Origin: Alphaproteobacteria bacterium
GTDB lineage: Bacteria; Pseudomonadota; Alphaproteobacteria; UBA9219
Length of the DNA stretch: 20,668 nucleotides
Reading direction: 5' to 3'
Assembly (NCBI GenBank): GCA_028716765.1
Contig: JAQUPC010000026.1
Coordinates: forward strand, 1-20,668
Shown piece after piece: positions 6,706-14,258 of this stretch. Positions within the stretch are counted from its first letter, which is position 1. The number at the start of each line of letters is the position of its first letter. A program made the position numbers and the translations under genes. The notes under the pieces are model-generated. The model was not told the DNA's origin and did no database searches. It saw only the letters and a list, made by a program, of their open reading frames with translations.

Positions 6706-8481
6706 GTGACCGAACTGTTTCCATCCTCTCCCATCGAAGCGCCCGCCTACCGCGTGCTTGCCCGCAAGTACCGCCCGTCCACGTTCGAGGAGTTGATCGG
6801 GCAGGAAGCGATGGTGCAAACGCTCACCAACGCGATCGAGGCCGGAAGGCTATCGCACGCGTGGATGCTGACGGGCGTGCGCGGCATCGGAAAGACGACT
6901 ACCGCGCGCCTCATCGCCCGGGCGCTGAACTGCACAGGGCCGGACGGCAAGGGCGGCCCGACGATCCACCCTTGCGGCCAGTGCGACGCTTGCCGCGCCA
7001 TCGCCGAAGACCGGCACGTCGACGTGCAGGAACTGGACGCGGCCTCGCGCACGGGCGTGGACGATATCCGCGACATCATCGAGGGCGTGCGTTACGGCCC
7101 GGTTTCGGCGCGCTACAAGATCTATATCCTCGACGAAGTGCACATGCTCTCGAAAAACGCGTTCAACGCCTTGTTGAAGACGCTGGAGGAGCCGCCGCCG
7201 CACGTGAAGTTCATCTTCGCCACCACGGAAATACGCAAGGTGCCGGTCACGGTGCTTTCGCGGTGCCAGCGTTTCGATCTGCGCCGCATCGACAGCGCGC
7301 GGCTGGCGGCGCATTTCACGGCGATTGCCGCGAAGGAAAAGGTTGAGACCGAGCCCGAAGCGATCAAGCTTATCGCCCAGGCGGCGGACGGCTCGGTGCG
7401 CGACGGCCTGAGTTTGCTGGATCAGGCCATTGCCCGCGGCAACGGCGCGGTGCGCGAGACCGAGGTCAAGGATATGCTCGGCCTTGCCGACCGTGCGCAG
7501 AGCCTCGTTTTATGCCGTCGGCTTTTGCGCGGCGAAATGCGCGAAGCCCTCGAGGCCTATGGCGCCTTCCTTCAAGCCGGAACCGATCCCCTTCAGGTGT
7601 TGCAGGATCTGGCCGGTCTCGTGCATCTGTTGACGCGTGCGCAGATCGTCGCCGATCTGGCGAGCGCGCCCGATTTGCCGGAAGCCGAGCGCGGGCTGCT
7701 TCTGGAGTTGGCCGATATCAAGGTGCCCGCATTGACGCGTGGATGGCAGATTTTGCTTAAAGGCATCAACGAGGTGCAAGTCGCGCCGCGCCCGGCCGAA
7801 GCCGCCGAGATGGTTCTGATCCGCCTTGCCTATGCCGCCGATCTTCCGCCGCCTGCCGAACTGGTGCGGCAATTGCGCGAAGGCATGAGTGCAGCATCAA
7901 CGACATCATCGTCCGGAACGCCGCCTTCGGGCGGGGGTTCGGGGTTCGGGGTTCGGGGTTCGGGGGCTCTGGCGACGGCGCGGGAGACCGTTCCGGCGCA
8001 GGCCGCTCCTGCTGTTGCGCCCGTAGCCTCCTCCTCCATGCCCGCGACATTCCGCGACGTCGTGGCCTTGTTTGCTGCCAACCGCGAAGGCGGCCTTTAT
8101 GCCCAGCTTTGCAATTTCGTGCACGCGGTGCGCTGCGAGCCAGGAAGGCTGGAAGTCCGGCTTGAGGCCAACGCTTCGCCGGGTCTCGTGAACAGGGTCG
8201 GCCATTGCCTGACGCAATGGACGGAACGCCGCTGGATGGTGTCCGTCGTCGATCAGCCGGGCGCGCCGACGCTTGCCGAAGAACAGAAGAAGGCCGAGGA
8301 GGACCATCAGGCGCTCGTGCGTTCCCACCCGCTGATGCAGGCCGTTATGACCGCCTTTCCGGAGGCGAAGATTTTGTCGCTCAAGCAAAAAACGGTTGCC
8401 CTCGCGGCCCCGCCGCGTGAGGATGAGACGCTCGAAAACGAAGAACCGCAGACTGAAACGGAAAACGGGGAGCAAACATGA
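6706..8481 (+). CDS. dnaX: DNA polymerase III subunit gamma/tau
   Basis: DnaX is the ATPase of the clamp loader that places the beta sliding clamp on DNA and couples polymerase cores. From the GTG at 6706 (591 aa): Walker A GVRGIGKT at residues 57-64; zinc-binding Cys76, Cys90, Cys93 and Cys96; Walker B-type DEVH at 143-146; the SRC sensor motif at 185-187; clamp-loader domain III to about 370; a flexible Ser/Gly linker (about 395-440); and an alphaproteobacterial-type C-terminal tau region (about 446-564). The Shine-Dalgarno is weak (GAG, five bases upstream), but no better start precedes the conserved YRVLARKYRP. The linker contains the four-unit repeat at 7934-7961. No E. coli-style slippery heptamer was seen, so a frameshifted gamma form is not supported. 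It overlaps ybaB by four bases. Confidence 0.98.
   Translation: MTELFPSSPIEAPAYRVLARKYRPSTFEELIGQEAMVQTLTNAIEAGRLSHAWMLTGVRGIGKTTTARLIARALNCTGPDGKGGPTIHPCGQCDACRAIAEDRHVDVQELDAASRTGVDDIRDIIEGVRYGPVSARYKIYILDEVHMLSKNAFNALLKTLEEPPPHVKFIFATTEIRKVPVTVLSRCQRFDLRRIDSARLAAHFTAIAAKEKVETEPEAIKLIAQAADGSVRDGLSLLDQAIARGNGAVRETEVKDMLGLADRAQSLVLCRRLLRGEMREALEAYGAFLQAGTDPLQVLQDLAGLVHLLTRAQIVADLASAPDLPEAERGLLLELADIKVPALTRGWQILLKGINEVQVAPRPAEAAEMVLIRLAYAADLPPPAELVRQLREGMSAASTTSSSGTPPSGGGSGFGVRGSGALATARETVPAQAAPAVAPVASSSMPATFRDVVALFAANREGGLYAQLCNFVHAVRCEPGRLEVRLEANASPGLVNRVGHCLTQWTERRWMVSVVDQPGAPTLAEEQKKAEEDHQALVRSHPLMQAVMTAFPEAKILSLKQKTVALAAPPREDETLENEEPQTETENGEQT
7934..7961 (+). repeat. Four-unit GGGGTTC tandem repeat inside dnaX
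   Basis: GGGGTTC is repeated four times without error. It encodes Gly/Phe/Val/Arg/Ser-rich residues about 410-419 in the DnaX interdomain linker. The unit length and copy number match the repeats in prmC and in the ffs-dnaX gap. Being in a linker, it is probably tolerated rather than functional in the protein. Confidence 0.9.
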
Positions 8482-8798
8482 ATATCGGCCAAATGATGCG
8501 CCAGGTGCAGGACATGCAGGCCAAGATGGCGCAGATGCAGGAACGCCTTGTTACCATGGAAGCCACAGGCCAGTCCGGCGGCGGCATGGTGCAGACGACG
8601 CTCAACGGCAAAGGCGAAATGAAAAAAATCAAGCTTGATCCCAAGCTCGCCGATCCCGCCGAGATCGAGGTGCTGGAAGACCTGATCGTGGCTGCCTGCA
8701 ACGACGCCAAGGCGAAGATGGACGCCGAGGTGGCGGCCGAGACCGAGAGGATGATGGGCGGCCTGCAACTTCCCCCGGGCATGAAGCTGCCGTTTTGA
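8478..8798 (+). CDS. ybaB: YbaB/EbfC nucleoid-associated protein
   Basis: This 106-aa protein has the YbaB/EbfC layout. A methionine- and glutamine-rich N-terminal helix (MMRQVQDMQAKMAQMQERL) is followed by VQTTLNGKGEMKKIKLDP and a C-terminal helix with DLIVAACNDAKAKMDAE. Homologues form tweezer-shaped dimers that bind DNA without strong sequence preference. GGGGAG lies five bases before the ATG, which overlaps the dnaX stop (ATGA). In most bacteria recR follows directly; here a six-gene cassette intervenes and recR is 5.4 kb away. Exact function is not settled in the family, but the assignment is firm. Confidence 0.96.
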   Translation: MNIGQMMRQVQDMQAKMAQMQERLVTMEATGQSGGGMVQTTLNGKGEMKKIKLDPKLADPAEIEVLEDLIVAACNDAKAKMDAEVAAETERMMGGLQLPPGMKLPF

Positions 8799-8809
8799 AA
8801 AGAGCCGCA

Positions 8810-9697
8810 ATGGCAGGAAAACAAATTATTCTCGTCATTGTTTTGGCCCTTCTTGCTGGCGCGGGTGGCGCGTGGTTTTTTGCGGGCACAGGCGCCCGGT
8901 CCGGCGCGCCGCAAGCGGATTCAAGCCGGGAAAGCGCCTTCGACCGCGTCATGCGCACGCAAACCATCAGGTGCGGATATACGGCGGCCCCGCCCCTGCT
9001 TATCAGGGACCCGAACACCGGCGCGCTTTCCGGTATAGCGCATGATTTCATGGAGGCTCTCGGAAAGGCCTTAAGCCTCAAAATCGATTGGGCCGAGGAG
9101 ACCGGATGGGGCTCTTTCCCGGCGGCCCTTAAGGGGGGCCGCGTCGACGCCTTTTGCACCGGCGCGTGGTCGAGCGCGGCGCGGGCGCGCGAGACGGACG
9201 CGGGCATGCCATTTTCCTACCAGCCCTATTACGCCTTCGTCCGGGCGGGCGACACGCGGTTCGACAACAGGCTTGAGGCCATCAACGATCCCGCCATCAC
9301 CATAGCCCTGATCGACGGCGACACGTCGAGCATCATCGCGGCGAGCGATTTTCCGAAGGCCAAAGCCGTGCAGTTGCCGGAAATGGCCCATGTCGACGAA
9401 CTTTTCATCAATGTCATGACGGGAAAAGCCGACGTCACTTTTATCGACGCGAGTTTTGCCGCCGGGTTCGAGGCCAACAATCCGGGGAAGATCCGCCGCG
9501 TGCAGGCCAAAACGCCGCTCCGGGTTTTTGGCAACGTCATCTTTATCGCCCAGGGACAGGATAAGTTCCGGCGCATGCTGAACACGGCGACGCAGGAATT
9601 GCTGTCGAGCGGGCAGGTTGAAAAAATTCTTGCGCGGTACGAGAAATTTCCCGGGGCGATCCTGCGCGCCGCCCCCGGGTTCCGGACGGAGCCCTGA
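8810..9697 (+). CDS. Family-3 extracellular solute-binding protein, copy 1
   Basis: This is a periplasmic binding protein of the amino-acid (SBP family 3) fold, 295 aa from the ATG at 8810, which has AAAAGAG six bases upstream; an overlapping TTG at 8795 is less likely. An N-terminal hydrophobic segment (about 6-24) without a lipobox may be a signal peptide or an anchor. The mature part has the usual order: RCGY after the first strand (residue 54 on), SGIAHDFMEALGKAL, WGSFPAALKGGRVDAFCTGAW, then a hinge and the second lobe. Arg residues near 125-127 are where the family binds a ligand carboxylate. Two cysteines (55, 116) are also in copy 2 at 13363-14256, with about two thirds identity over an 80-residue stretch by eye. 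No family-3 permease is nearby. Its stop overlaps the ABC ATPase start (TGATG). Confidence 0.88.
   Translation: MAGKQIILVIVLALLAGAGGAWFFAGTGARSGAPQADSSRESAFDRVMRTQTIRCGYTAAPPLLIRDPNTGALSGIAHDFMEALGKALSLKIDWAEETGWGSFPAALKGGRVDAFCTGAWSSAARARETDAGMPFSYQPYYAFVRAGDTRFDNRLEAINDPAITIALIDGDTSSIIAASDFPKAKAVQLPEMAHVDELFINVMTGKADVTFIDASFAAGFEANNPGKIRRVQAKTPLRVFGNVIFIAQGQDKFRRMLNTATQELLSSGQVEKILARYEKFPGAILRAAPGFRTEP
8929..8964 (+). repeat. 36-bp exact direct repeat (copy 1) in a binding-protein gene
   Basis: These 36 bases are identical to 13479-13514 in the second binding-protein gene and encode [12 protein letters not shown]. They are the longest exact match I found between the two paralogues. The pair, about 4.55 kb apart and in the same orientation, could recombine. 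Confidence 0.85.
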
Positions 9698-10452
9698 TGA
9701 CTGCCGTTCCGCCCGTCCTTTCCCTGCAAAAAACAAGCAAGAGCTTCGGGTCGGTGCGGGCCCTGCACGAAGTCGACCTCGACCTGAACGCGGGCGAGGT
9801 TGTTGGCCTCATGGGCGACAACGGCGCGGGAAAGTCCACGCTCCTGAAAATCGTCGGGGGTCTTTTGCATCGGGACGGGGGGCGCATCCTGCTCGACGGC
9901 AAGGCCGTCGAATTGCCGGCGCCGCACGTTGCGCAGGAGCACGGCATCGCCGTTGTGCATCAGGACCTTGCCTTGTGCGACAACCTGACGGCGGGCGAGA
10001 ACATTTTTCTGGGCCGCGAGCCGGTGCGCAGCTTTGGACCCTTGACCGTCGTCGATTTTCAGGCGATGCACAAGGCTGCCGCTGAAATGTTCGCTGAACT
10101 CGGCTCGGCCACGCCTTCGGAGAGTCTTGTGAAAAATCTTTCCGGCGGCCAGCGGCAGGCCACGGCCATCGCGCGCGTGCTGATCGGCGATGCCAAAGTC
10201 ATATTAATGGATGAACCGACGGCGGCCATCAGCCTGAAGCAGGTCGAGGAAGTTCTGGCGCTCATTCGCCGCCTGAAGGCGCAGGGCAAGGCTATCATCA
10301 TCGCCAGCCACCGCATGGGCGACATCTTCGCCGTCGCGGACCGCATCGTCGTGCTGTGGCGCGGCGAAAAGGCGGCCGACAAGCCGCGAGGCGCGACGAC
10401 ACCCGACGAAATCGCCAGCTTCATCACCGGCGCGAACAGGATCGCGGCATGA
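9697..10452 (+). CDS. Sugar-type ABC transporter ATPase
   Basis: This 251-aa single-domain ATPase energises import at the inner membrane. It carries Walker A GDNGAGKST (40-48), the Q-loop glutamine in VVHQDLALCDNLTAGENIFLG (Gln89), the signature LSGGQ (148-152), Walker B VILMDEP (168-174) and H-loop His205 in ASHRM. The ENIFLGRE wording is characteristic of RbsA/XylG/FrcA-type sugar ATPases. Unlike RbsA it has only one ATPase domain, as in FrcA, so it should work as a homodimer. ACGGAG lies five bases before the ATG, and its stop overlaps the permease start. The substrate cannot be read from the sequence; a carbohydrate or polyol is inferred from the class. Confidence 0.95.
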   Translation: MTAVPPVLSLQKTSKSFGSVRALHEVDLDLNAGEVVGLMGDNGAGKSTLLKIVGGLLHRDGGRILLDGKAVELPAPHVAQEHGIAVVHQDLALCDNLTAGENIFLGREPVRSFGPLTVVDFQAMHKAAAEMFAELGSATPSESLVKNLSGGQRQATAIARVLIGDAKVILMDEPTAAISLKQVEEVLALIRRLKAQGKAIIIASHRMGDIFAVADRIVVLWRGEKAADKPRGATTPDEIASFITGANRIAA

Positions 10453-11405
10453 AAAGCCTCCTCGCCTTTCCCCGAGTGTTGCCGCAGGTCTTTTGGGCTT
10501 TTCTCGCGGCGTTCGCTCTTATGCTTGTCATGGCGGCGGCGACGGAGTCGTTCGCGGCCCCGCAAAACCTGTTCAACATCGCGCGCAACGTTTCGTTCAT
10601 CGCCATCATGGCGCTCGGCGTCACGCCGGTTTTGCTTTCGGGCGGCATCGATCTTTCCATCGGCTCGGTCATGGGGATCAGCGCGATGGCCGCCGGCATG
10701 GCTCTGGAGGCGGGAGCCTCGCTGGGCCCCGGGCTTGCCGCCGGACTTTCCTGCGCGTTGGCGTGCGGGATCGTCAACGGCGGCCTTGTGGCGTTTGCGG
10801 GATTCAATCCCTTTATCGTTACGATCGCGATGCTGAGCGCGCTCCGCAGCCTCGATCTTGTTGTGGCGAACGGCAAATTCTCTTACCAGTTCGGCCCGGA
10901 CGCCGATCTTTTTGCGTATCTCGGCGGTGGCGATTTCGCGGGAGTTCCCGTTCCGGCGTGGATCGGCCTCGTTCTTCTGGCTTTTCTGGCGTTTGCGCTG
11001 CGTTTCCGGCGCTGGGGCCGCTATGTGTACGCTATCGGCGCGAATGAAAAAGCCGTGCATGCCGCCGGCGTGTCCGTCGCGCGCGTCAAATTCTCGGTCT
11101 ACGTCGTCAGCAGCCTGATGGCCGGACTCGCGGGCATCCTGATGACGGGGTGGCTCGGGGGCGTGACGACGAGCCTTGGCACCGGCTACGAGCTGAACGT
11201 GATCGCGGCGGCCGTAATCGGCGGCGTGAGCCTTGCGGGGGGCTATGGCCTTGTTGCGGGTCCCGTGGCCGGAGCCCTTCTTCTGGAAATCATCCGCAAC
11301 GCCTTTCTTATGGCAGGATTCAACGCCTACTGGCAGGGGTTCTTCGTCGGTGTTATCCTTCTGTCCGCGCTGGTTCTGGAACGCGTGTACCGTCCCGCAA
11401 AATAG
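10449..11405 (+). CDS. Sugar-type ABC transporter permease (RbsC/FrcC class)
   Basis: This is a 318-aa polytopic inner-membrane protein of the ribose/xylose/fructose permease class, with roughly eight to ten hydrophobic helices. Class landmarks are NIARNVSFIAIMALGVTPVL, the highly conserved GGIDLSIGSVMG, NGGLVAFAGFNPFIVTIAML, the cytoplasmic YAIGANEKAVHAAGV that contacts the ATPase, and LNVIAAAVIGGVSLAGGYG. I chose the ATG at 10449, which overlaps the ATPase stop (ATGA) and has AGGA seven bases upstream. An in-frame extension to 10356 would translate ATPase sequence in another frame and is rejected. It forms a membrane homodimer with the ATPase and is presumably fed by the binding protein at 11416. 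Confidence 0.95.
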   Translation: MKSLLAFPRVLPQVFWAFLAAFALMLVMAAATESFAAPQNLFNIARNVSFIAIMALGVTPVLLSGGIDLSIGSVMGISAMAAGMALEAGASLGPGLAAGLSCALACGIVNGGLVAFAGFNPFIVTIAMLSALRSLDLVVANGKFSYQFGPDADLFAYLGGGDFAGVPVPAWIGLVLLAFLAFALRFRRWGRYVYAIGANEKAVHAAGVSVARVKFSVYVVSSLMAGLAGILMTGWLGGVTTSLGTGYELNVIAAAVIGGVSLAGGYGLVAGPVAGALLLEIIRNAFLMAGFNAYWQGFFVGVILLSALVLERVYRPAK

Positions 11406-11415
11406 GAGCGTCTCC

Positions 11416-12399
11416 ATGCAAAAAGGGTTGCTGATCGCATTTGTGTTTTTGCTCGGAGCGTTTCCCGCGCAGGCGAAAGAACTTGTTTTGGCGCTTGTGC
11501 CGAAAGCGACGGGAAACGTGTTTTTCGAAAAGAGCGCCGAGGGCTGCCGCAAAGCCGCCGCCGAATTGCATGTGCGCTGCGACTATATAGGGCCGAGCAA
11601 GGTCGATGCCGTCGAGCAAGTTCAGATTTTGCAGGATTTGATCGCCCGGCGCGTCGACGGCATCGCCGTCGCGCCCGTCGACTCCGCCACTATGGCCGGT
11701 CCTCTGAAGGCAGCCAAAGAGGCGGGCATTCCGGTCGTAACTTTTGATTCCGATTTGCTGGCGAAAGACCGCGCGCTCAGGGCCACCTACATCGGCACCG
11801 ACAATTACGCCATCGGCGAGAACGAGGCGAAGATTCTGCAGAAAATGAAGCCTTCCGGAGGCACGATCTGCATTCAGACCAACACGGCGGGCGAGGCCAA
11901 TCTCAACGAGCGTGTACGCGGCGTGCGCGAAACGCTTTCGGGCCGCACGGGCACGTCCGGCATGGGCGAGCGCCTGAAGGGCAAAAACGGCTGGCGCGAA
12001 GTCGACGGCTGCCCGCTTATGAACGACGGCGATTTCACGGTGACCGTCAAGCAGTTCGACGAGACGTTGGGCAAATATCCCGATCTGACGGCCTTTGTGC
12101 CGGTCGGCGGCTGGGCCCAGCTTTTCCCGGCCAGCTACCGCGAAGTTATCGGGCGCTACAAGGACCGCATCATGAGCAAAAAGACGGTCTACATCACGGC
12201 GGACACCTTGCCGCCCCAGATGGAACTTGTGGCGGAGGGACTGAGCCACGCGAACGTCGGCCAGCGGCCGTTCGACATGGGCTATAAATCGATGGCCGCG
12301 CTCAAGGATTTGGCGGAGGGCAAAAAAGTGCCCGACCCCATGTACACGGGCCTCGACATCTGCACGCCGGAAACGGCAAAGACCTGTCTGCAGCATTGA
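11416..12399 (+). CDS. Ribose-type periplasmic sugar-binding protein
   Basis: This is a 327-aa periplasmic binding protein of the ribose/galactose class (Peripla_BP_4-like). A clear signal peptide (MQKGLLIAFVFLLGAFPAQA) should be cut before KELVLALVPK. The first lobe shows QVQILQDLIARRVDGIAVAPVDS and AKEAGIPVVTFDSDL, followed by YIGTDNYAIGENEA, which is standard for the class. The second lobe has QFDETLGKYPDLTAFVPVGGW and a late GQRPFDMGYKSM. Several cysteines (near residues 42 and 53, and in GCPLM, DICTP and KTCLQ) suggest disulfides. AGGAG at 11404-11408 lies seven bases before the ATG and overlaps the permease stop. It is the natural partner of the ATPase and permease upstream. The ligand is unknown. 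Confidence 0.93.
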   Translation: MQKGLLIAFVFLLGAFPAQAKELVLALVPKATGNVFFEKSAEGCRKAAAELHVRCDYIGPSKVDAVEQVQILQDLIARRVDGIAVAPVDSATMAGPLKAAKEAGIPVVTFDSDLLAKDRALRATYIGTDNYAIGENEAKILQKMKPSGGTICIQTNTAGEANLNERVRGVRETLSGRTGTSGMGERLKGKNGWREVDGCPLMNDGDFTVTVKQFDETLGKYPDLTAFVPVGGWAQLFPASYREVIGRYKDRIMSKKTVYITADTLPPQMELVAEGLSHANVGQRPFDMGYKSMAALKDLAEGKKVPDPMYTGLDICTPETAKTCLQH

Positions 12400-12426
12400 T
12401 CCTGAATAAAGCCGAAGGCCGTGCTG

Positions 12427-13350
12427 ATGAAAATCGTGGTTCTTGAAAAAATTGAAATGACGCAAGACCAAAAAAGCCTTTTGGAAAAATGGGGTGATGT
12501 TGAGTGGTGTGAAAACTTGAACCAGCAGGAATGTAAGGAAAAAATTAAAGGCGCTAACATTGTCGTGGTTGATTGGGTTGATCCGTCTCCTTTTATCCTT
12601 TCTATGAAATCGCCGTCTCTCCTGGCTCTTATGTCGACAGGCTACGCATGGGTTAACCACCGTGTTGAGGCAAGAGAAAAGAACATTCTTATAAGCAATG
12701 TTCCCGGCTATGCCAGCGAAGCCGTCGCCGAGCATCTTATCGGTCTAGCCCTTGGCGCCGCTCGTTTCATGACGGCAGGAGACAGAAGCATCAGGGCCGG
12801 GAACAAGGAAAAAGGCCGGTTACAGGGAATTGAATTGAAAGGCCGCACAATGGGCATTGTCGGTCTCGGACTTATCGGCGGCAGGGTAGCTGAAATTGCC
12901 AGAGGATTCGACATGAAAGTCATAACCTGCAACAGGCACAAAAAGGCCGTTGAAGGCATAATCGACGTATCGCTCAACGAACTTCTGTCTTCGAGCGACG
13001 TTGTTTGTCTCAGCTGTCCGCTCAATAATGAATCAAGAAACATGCTGGATAAGAATAAAATGAGCCTTATGAAGAAAGATGCCATCATCGTCGCGGCAAC
13101 ATGGGATATTATTGTCATTGAGGATTTGATCGCCCTGTTAAAAGATGGGCGTATTTATGGGGCGGGCCTTGATGTGGCCATCGAAGGCGGAGAGCTTGAT
13201 TTGCCCAAGGAACTGTTCGGTATCGACAATTTAATTCTTACACCTCACGTTGGATATAACACTGTCGAGGCGAAAACAAAGCAGATCGATATATGCCTGT
13301 CCAACATCGAGGCGTTTAAAAATGGCATGCCTCAAAACATCATTAATTAG
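12427..13350 (+). CDS. D-2-hydroxyacid dehydrogenase-like protein with altered active site
   Basis: This 307-aa protein has the D-isomer 2-hydroxyacid dehydrogenase fold, whose members reduce 2-oxoacids with NAD(P)H. The ATG at 12427 has GAAGG eight bases upstream; a GTG at 12421 is too close to it. Recognisable parts are NVPGYASEAVAEH (91-103), the dinucleotide loop GLGLIG (146-151) and LTPHVG with His274. After the second strand it reads CNRHKK instead of an acidic residue, which suggests NADP. The usual NTARGG segment reads AATWDI, so the substrate-binding and catalytic Arg is Trp226. The usual Glu five residues after LD is Gly254, with Glu253 and Glu256 nearby. It may be inactive, use another residue, or have another job. 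It is AT-richer than its neighbours (25 of 60 G+C at 12481-12540), which suggests acquisition by transfer. Confidence 0.88.
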   Translation: MKIVVLEKIEMTQDQKSLLEKWGDVEWCENLNQQECKEKIKGANIVVVDWVDPSPFILSMKSPSLLALMSTGYAWVNHRVEAREKNILISNVPGYASEAVAEHLIGLALGAARFMTAGDRSIRAGNKEKGRLQGIELKGRTMGIVGLGLIGGRVAEIARGFDMKVITCNRHKKAVEGIIDVSLNELLSSSDVVCLSCPLNNESRNMLDKNKMSLMKKDAIIVAATWDIIVIEDLIALLKDGRIYGAGLDVAIEGGELDLPKELFGIDNLILTPHVGYNTVEAKTKQIDICLSNIEAFKNGMPQNIIN

Positions 13351-13362
13351 GTGATAGCACCG

Positions 13363-14256
13363 ATGAAGCATACCGTCTCCCTAATCATTGTCGCTTTCCT
13401 GGCCGGACTTGCCGGGGCGTGGGTCTTCTCCTCCTTCGTTGCCGGGAAAGGCCCGGCGGGAGAGGCCGCGTCCGTCAAGGAAAGCGCCTTCGACCGCGTC
13501 ATGCGCACGCAAACGTTGCGTTGCGGTTATGGTGTTTGGGCTCCGGCGATCATCAAAGACGCAAACAGCGGCAAGCTGTCCGGCATTACCTATGATTATG
13601 TGGAAGCCTTGGGCGAAGCCCTTCATCTTAAAGTTGTCTGGGCCGAGGAGGTCGGCTGGGGCGATTTTCCGGCGGCGCTCAAATCCGGAAGGATCGACGC
13701 CTTTTGCATCGGCGTGTGGCCTAACGCCGCGCGCGCGCGGCAGGCCGATTTCGTGACGCCCATTACCTATCAGCCTTCGTATGCTTTCGTGCGCGCGGAC
13801 GATAAACGTTTTGACAACAACCTCGAGGCTCTCAACAATCCCTCGGTTACGGCGGCGGTGCAGGACGGCGATTCCTCGGCGGCCATCGCCGCCGCCGATT
13901 TTCCCAAGGCCAAAACCCTGCAGATTGCCCAACTCGCGCACTGGAGCGAATTGTTCATCAACATCGCGGCCGGGAAGGCGGATGTGACGTTTACCGATCC
14001 CGCGTCTTTCGCGGAGTATGACGCCGGCAACCCCGGCAAGATCCGGCGCGTTATCGCCAAGGCTCCTTTGCGTGTGTTTGGCAATTCGATTGCTTTGGCG
14101 CAAGGAGAAGACAAGCTCCGGCGCATGCTGGACACGGCGACGCAGGAGCTTCTTTCAAGCAGGAAAGCGGAAAAAATAGTCGCCCGTTACGAACAGTATC
14201 CGGGCACCTTCCTGCGCCCCGTTGCGCCCTATCAGACCACCCCGGAAGGGCGTTAA
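13363..14256 (+). CDS. Family-3 extracellular solute-binding protein, copy 2
   Basis: This is the paralogue of the protein at 8810-9697, 297 aa from the ATG at 13363. AGGTGA (13349-13354) lies eight bases upstream; a GTG at 13351 is unlikely. The N-terminal hydrophobic segment (about 4-24) without a lipobox, [44 protein letters not shown] and DAFCIGVW repeat the copy 1 layout, including both cysteines. Differences concentrate in the expected ligand cleft: [10 protein letters not shown] replaces TAAPPLLIRD, and [10 protein letters not shown] replaces IDASFAAGFE. The two may therefore bind different ligands. Base composition is high GC like copy 1 and unlike the dehydrogenase just upstream (12-base gap). 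It ends two bases before recR, inside the same transcript. Confidence 0.88.
   Translation: MKHTVSLIIVAFLAGLAGAWVFSSFVAGKGPAGEAASVKESAFDRVMRTQTLRCGYGVWAPAIIKDANSGKLSGITYDYVEALGEALHLKVVWAEEVGWGDFPAALKSGRIDAFCIGVWPNAARARQADFVTPITYQPSYAFVRADDKRFDNNLEALNNPSVTAAVQDGDSSAAIAAADFPKAKTLQIAQLAHWSELFINIAAGKADVTFTDPASFAEYDAGNPGKIRRVIAKAPLRVFGNSIALAQGEDKLRRMLDTATQELLSSRKAEKIVARYEQYPGTFLRPVAPYQTTPEGR
13479..13514 (+). repeat. 36-bp exact direct repeat (copy 2) in a binding-protein gene
   Basis: Identical over 36 bases to 8929-8964, in the same orientation and reading frame. It marks the best-conserved part of the duplicated binding-protein genes. Confidence 0.85.
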
Positions 14257-14258
14257 CG

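Noticed and set aside
8386..8392. Run of six A in dnaX as a possible programmed frameshift site for a gamma form
   Set aside because: In the reading frame it is CAA AAA ACG, which does not fit the X XXY YYZ pattern. It lies near the C-terminus rather than after domain III, and no stimulatory hairpin is evident.
10356..10448. N-terminal extension of the permease by 31 residues
   Set aside because: The extension translates the end of the ATPase gene in another frame and is Arg-rich and unlike the family; the ATG at 10449 has a ribosome-binding site and overlaps the ATPase stop.
10059..11552. 497-codon minus-strand frame across the ABC ATPase and permease genes
   Set aside because: It spans three convincing plus-strand genes and translates into low-complexity, charged, Ser/Ala/Arg-rich sequence, so it is a shadow frame.
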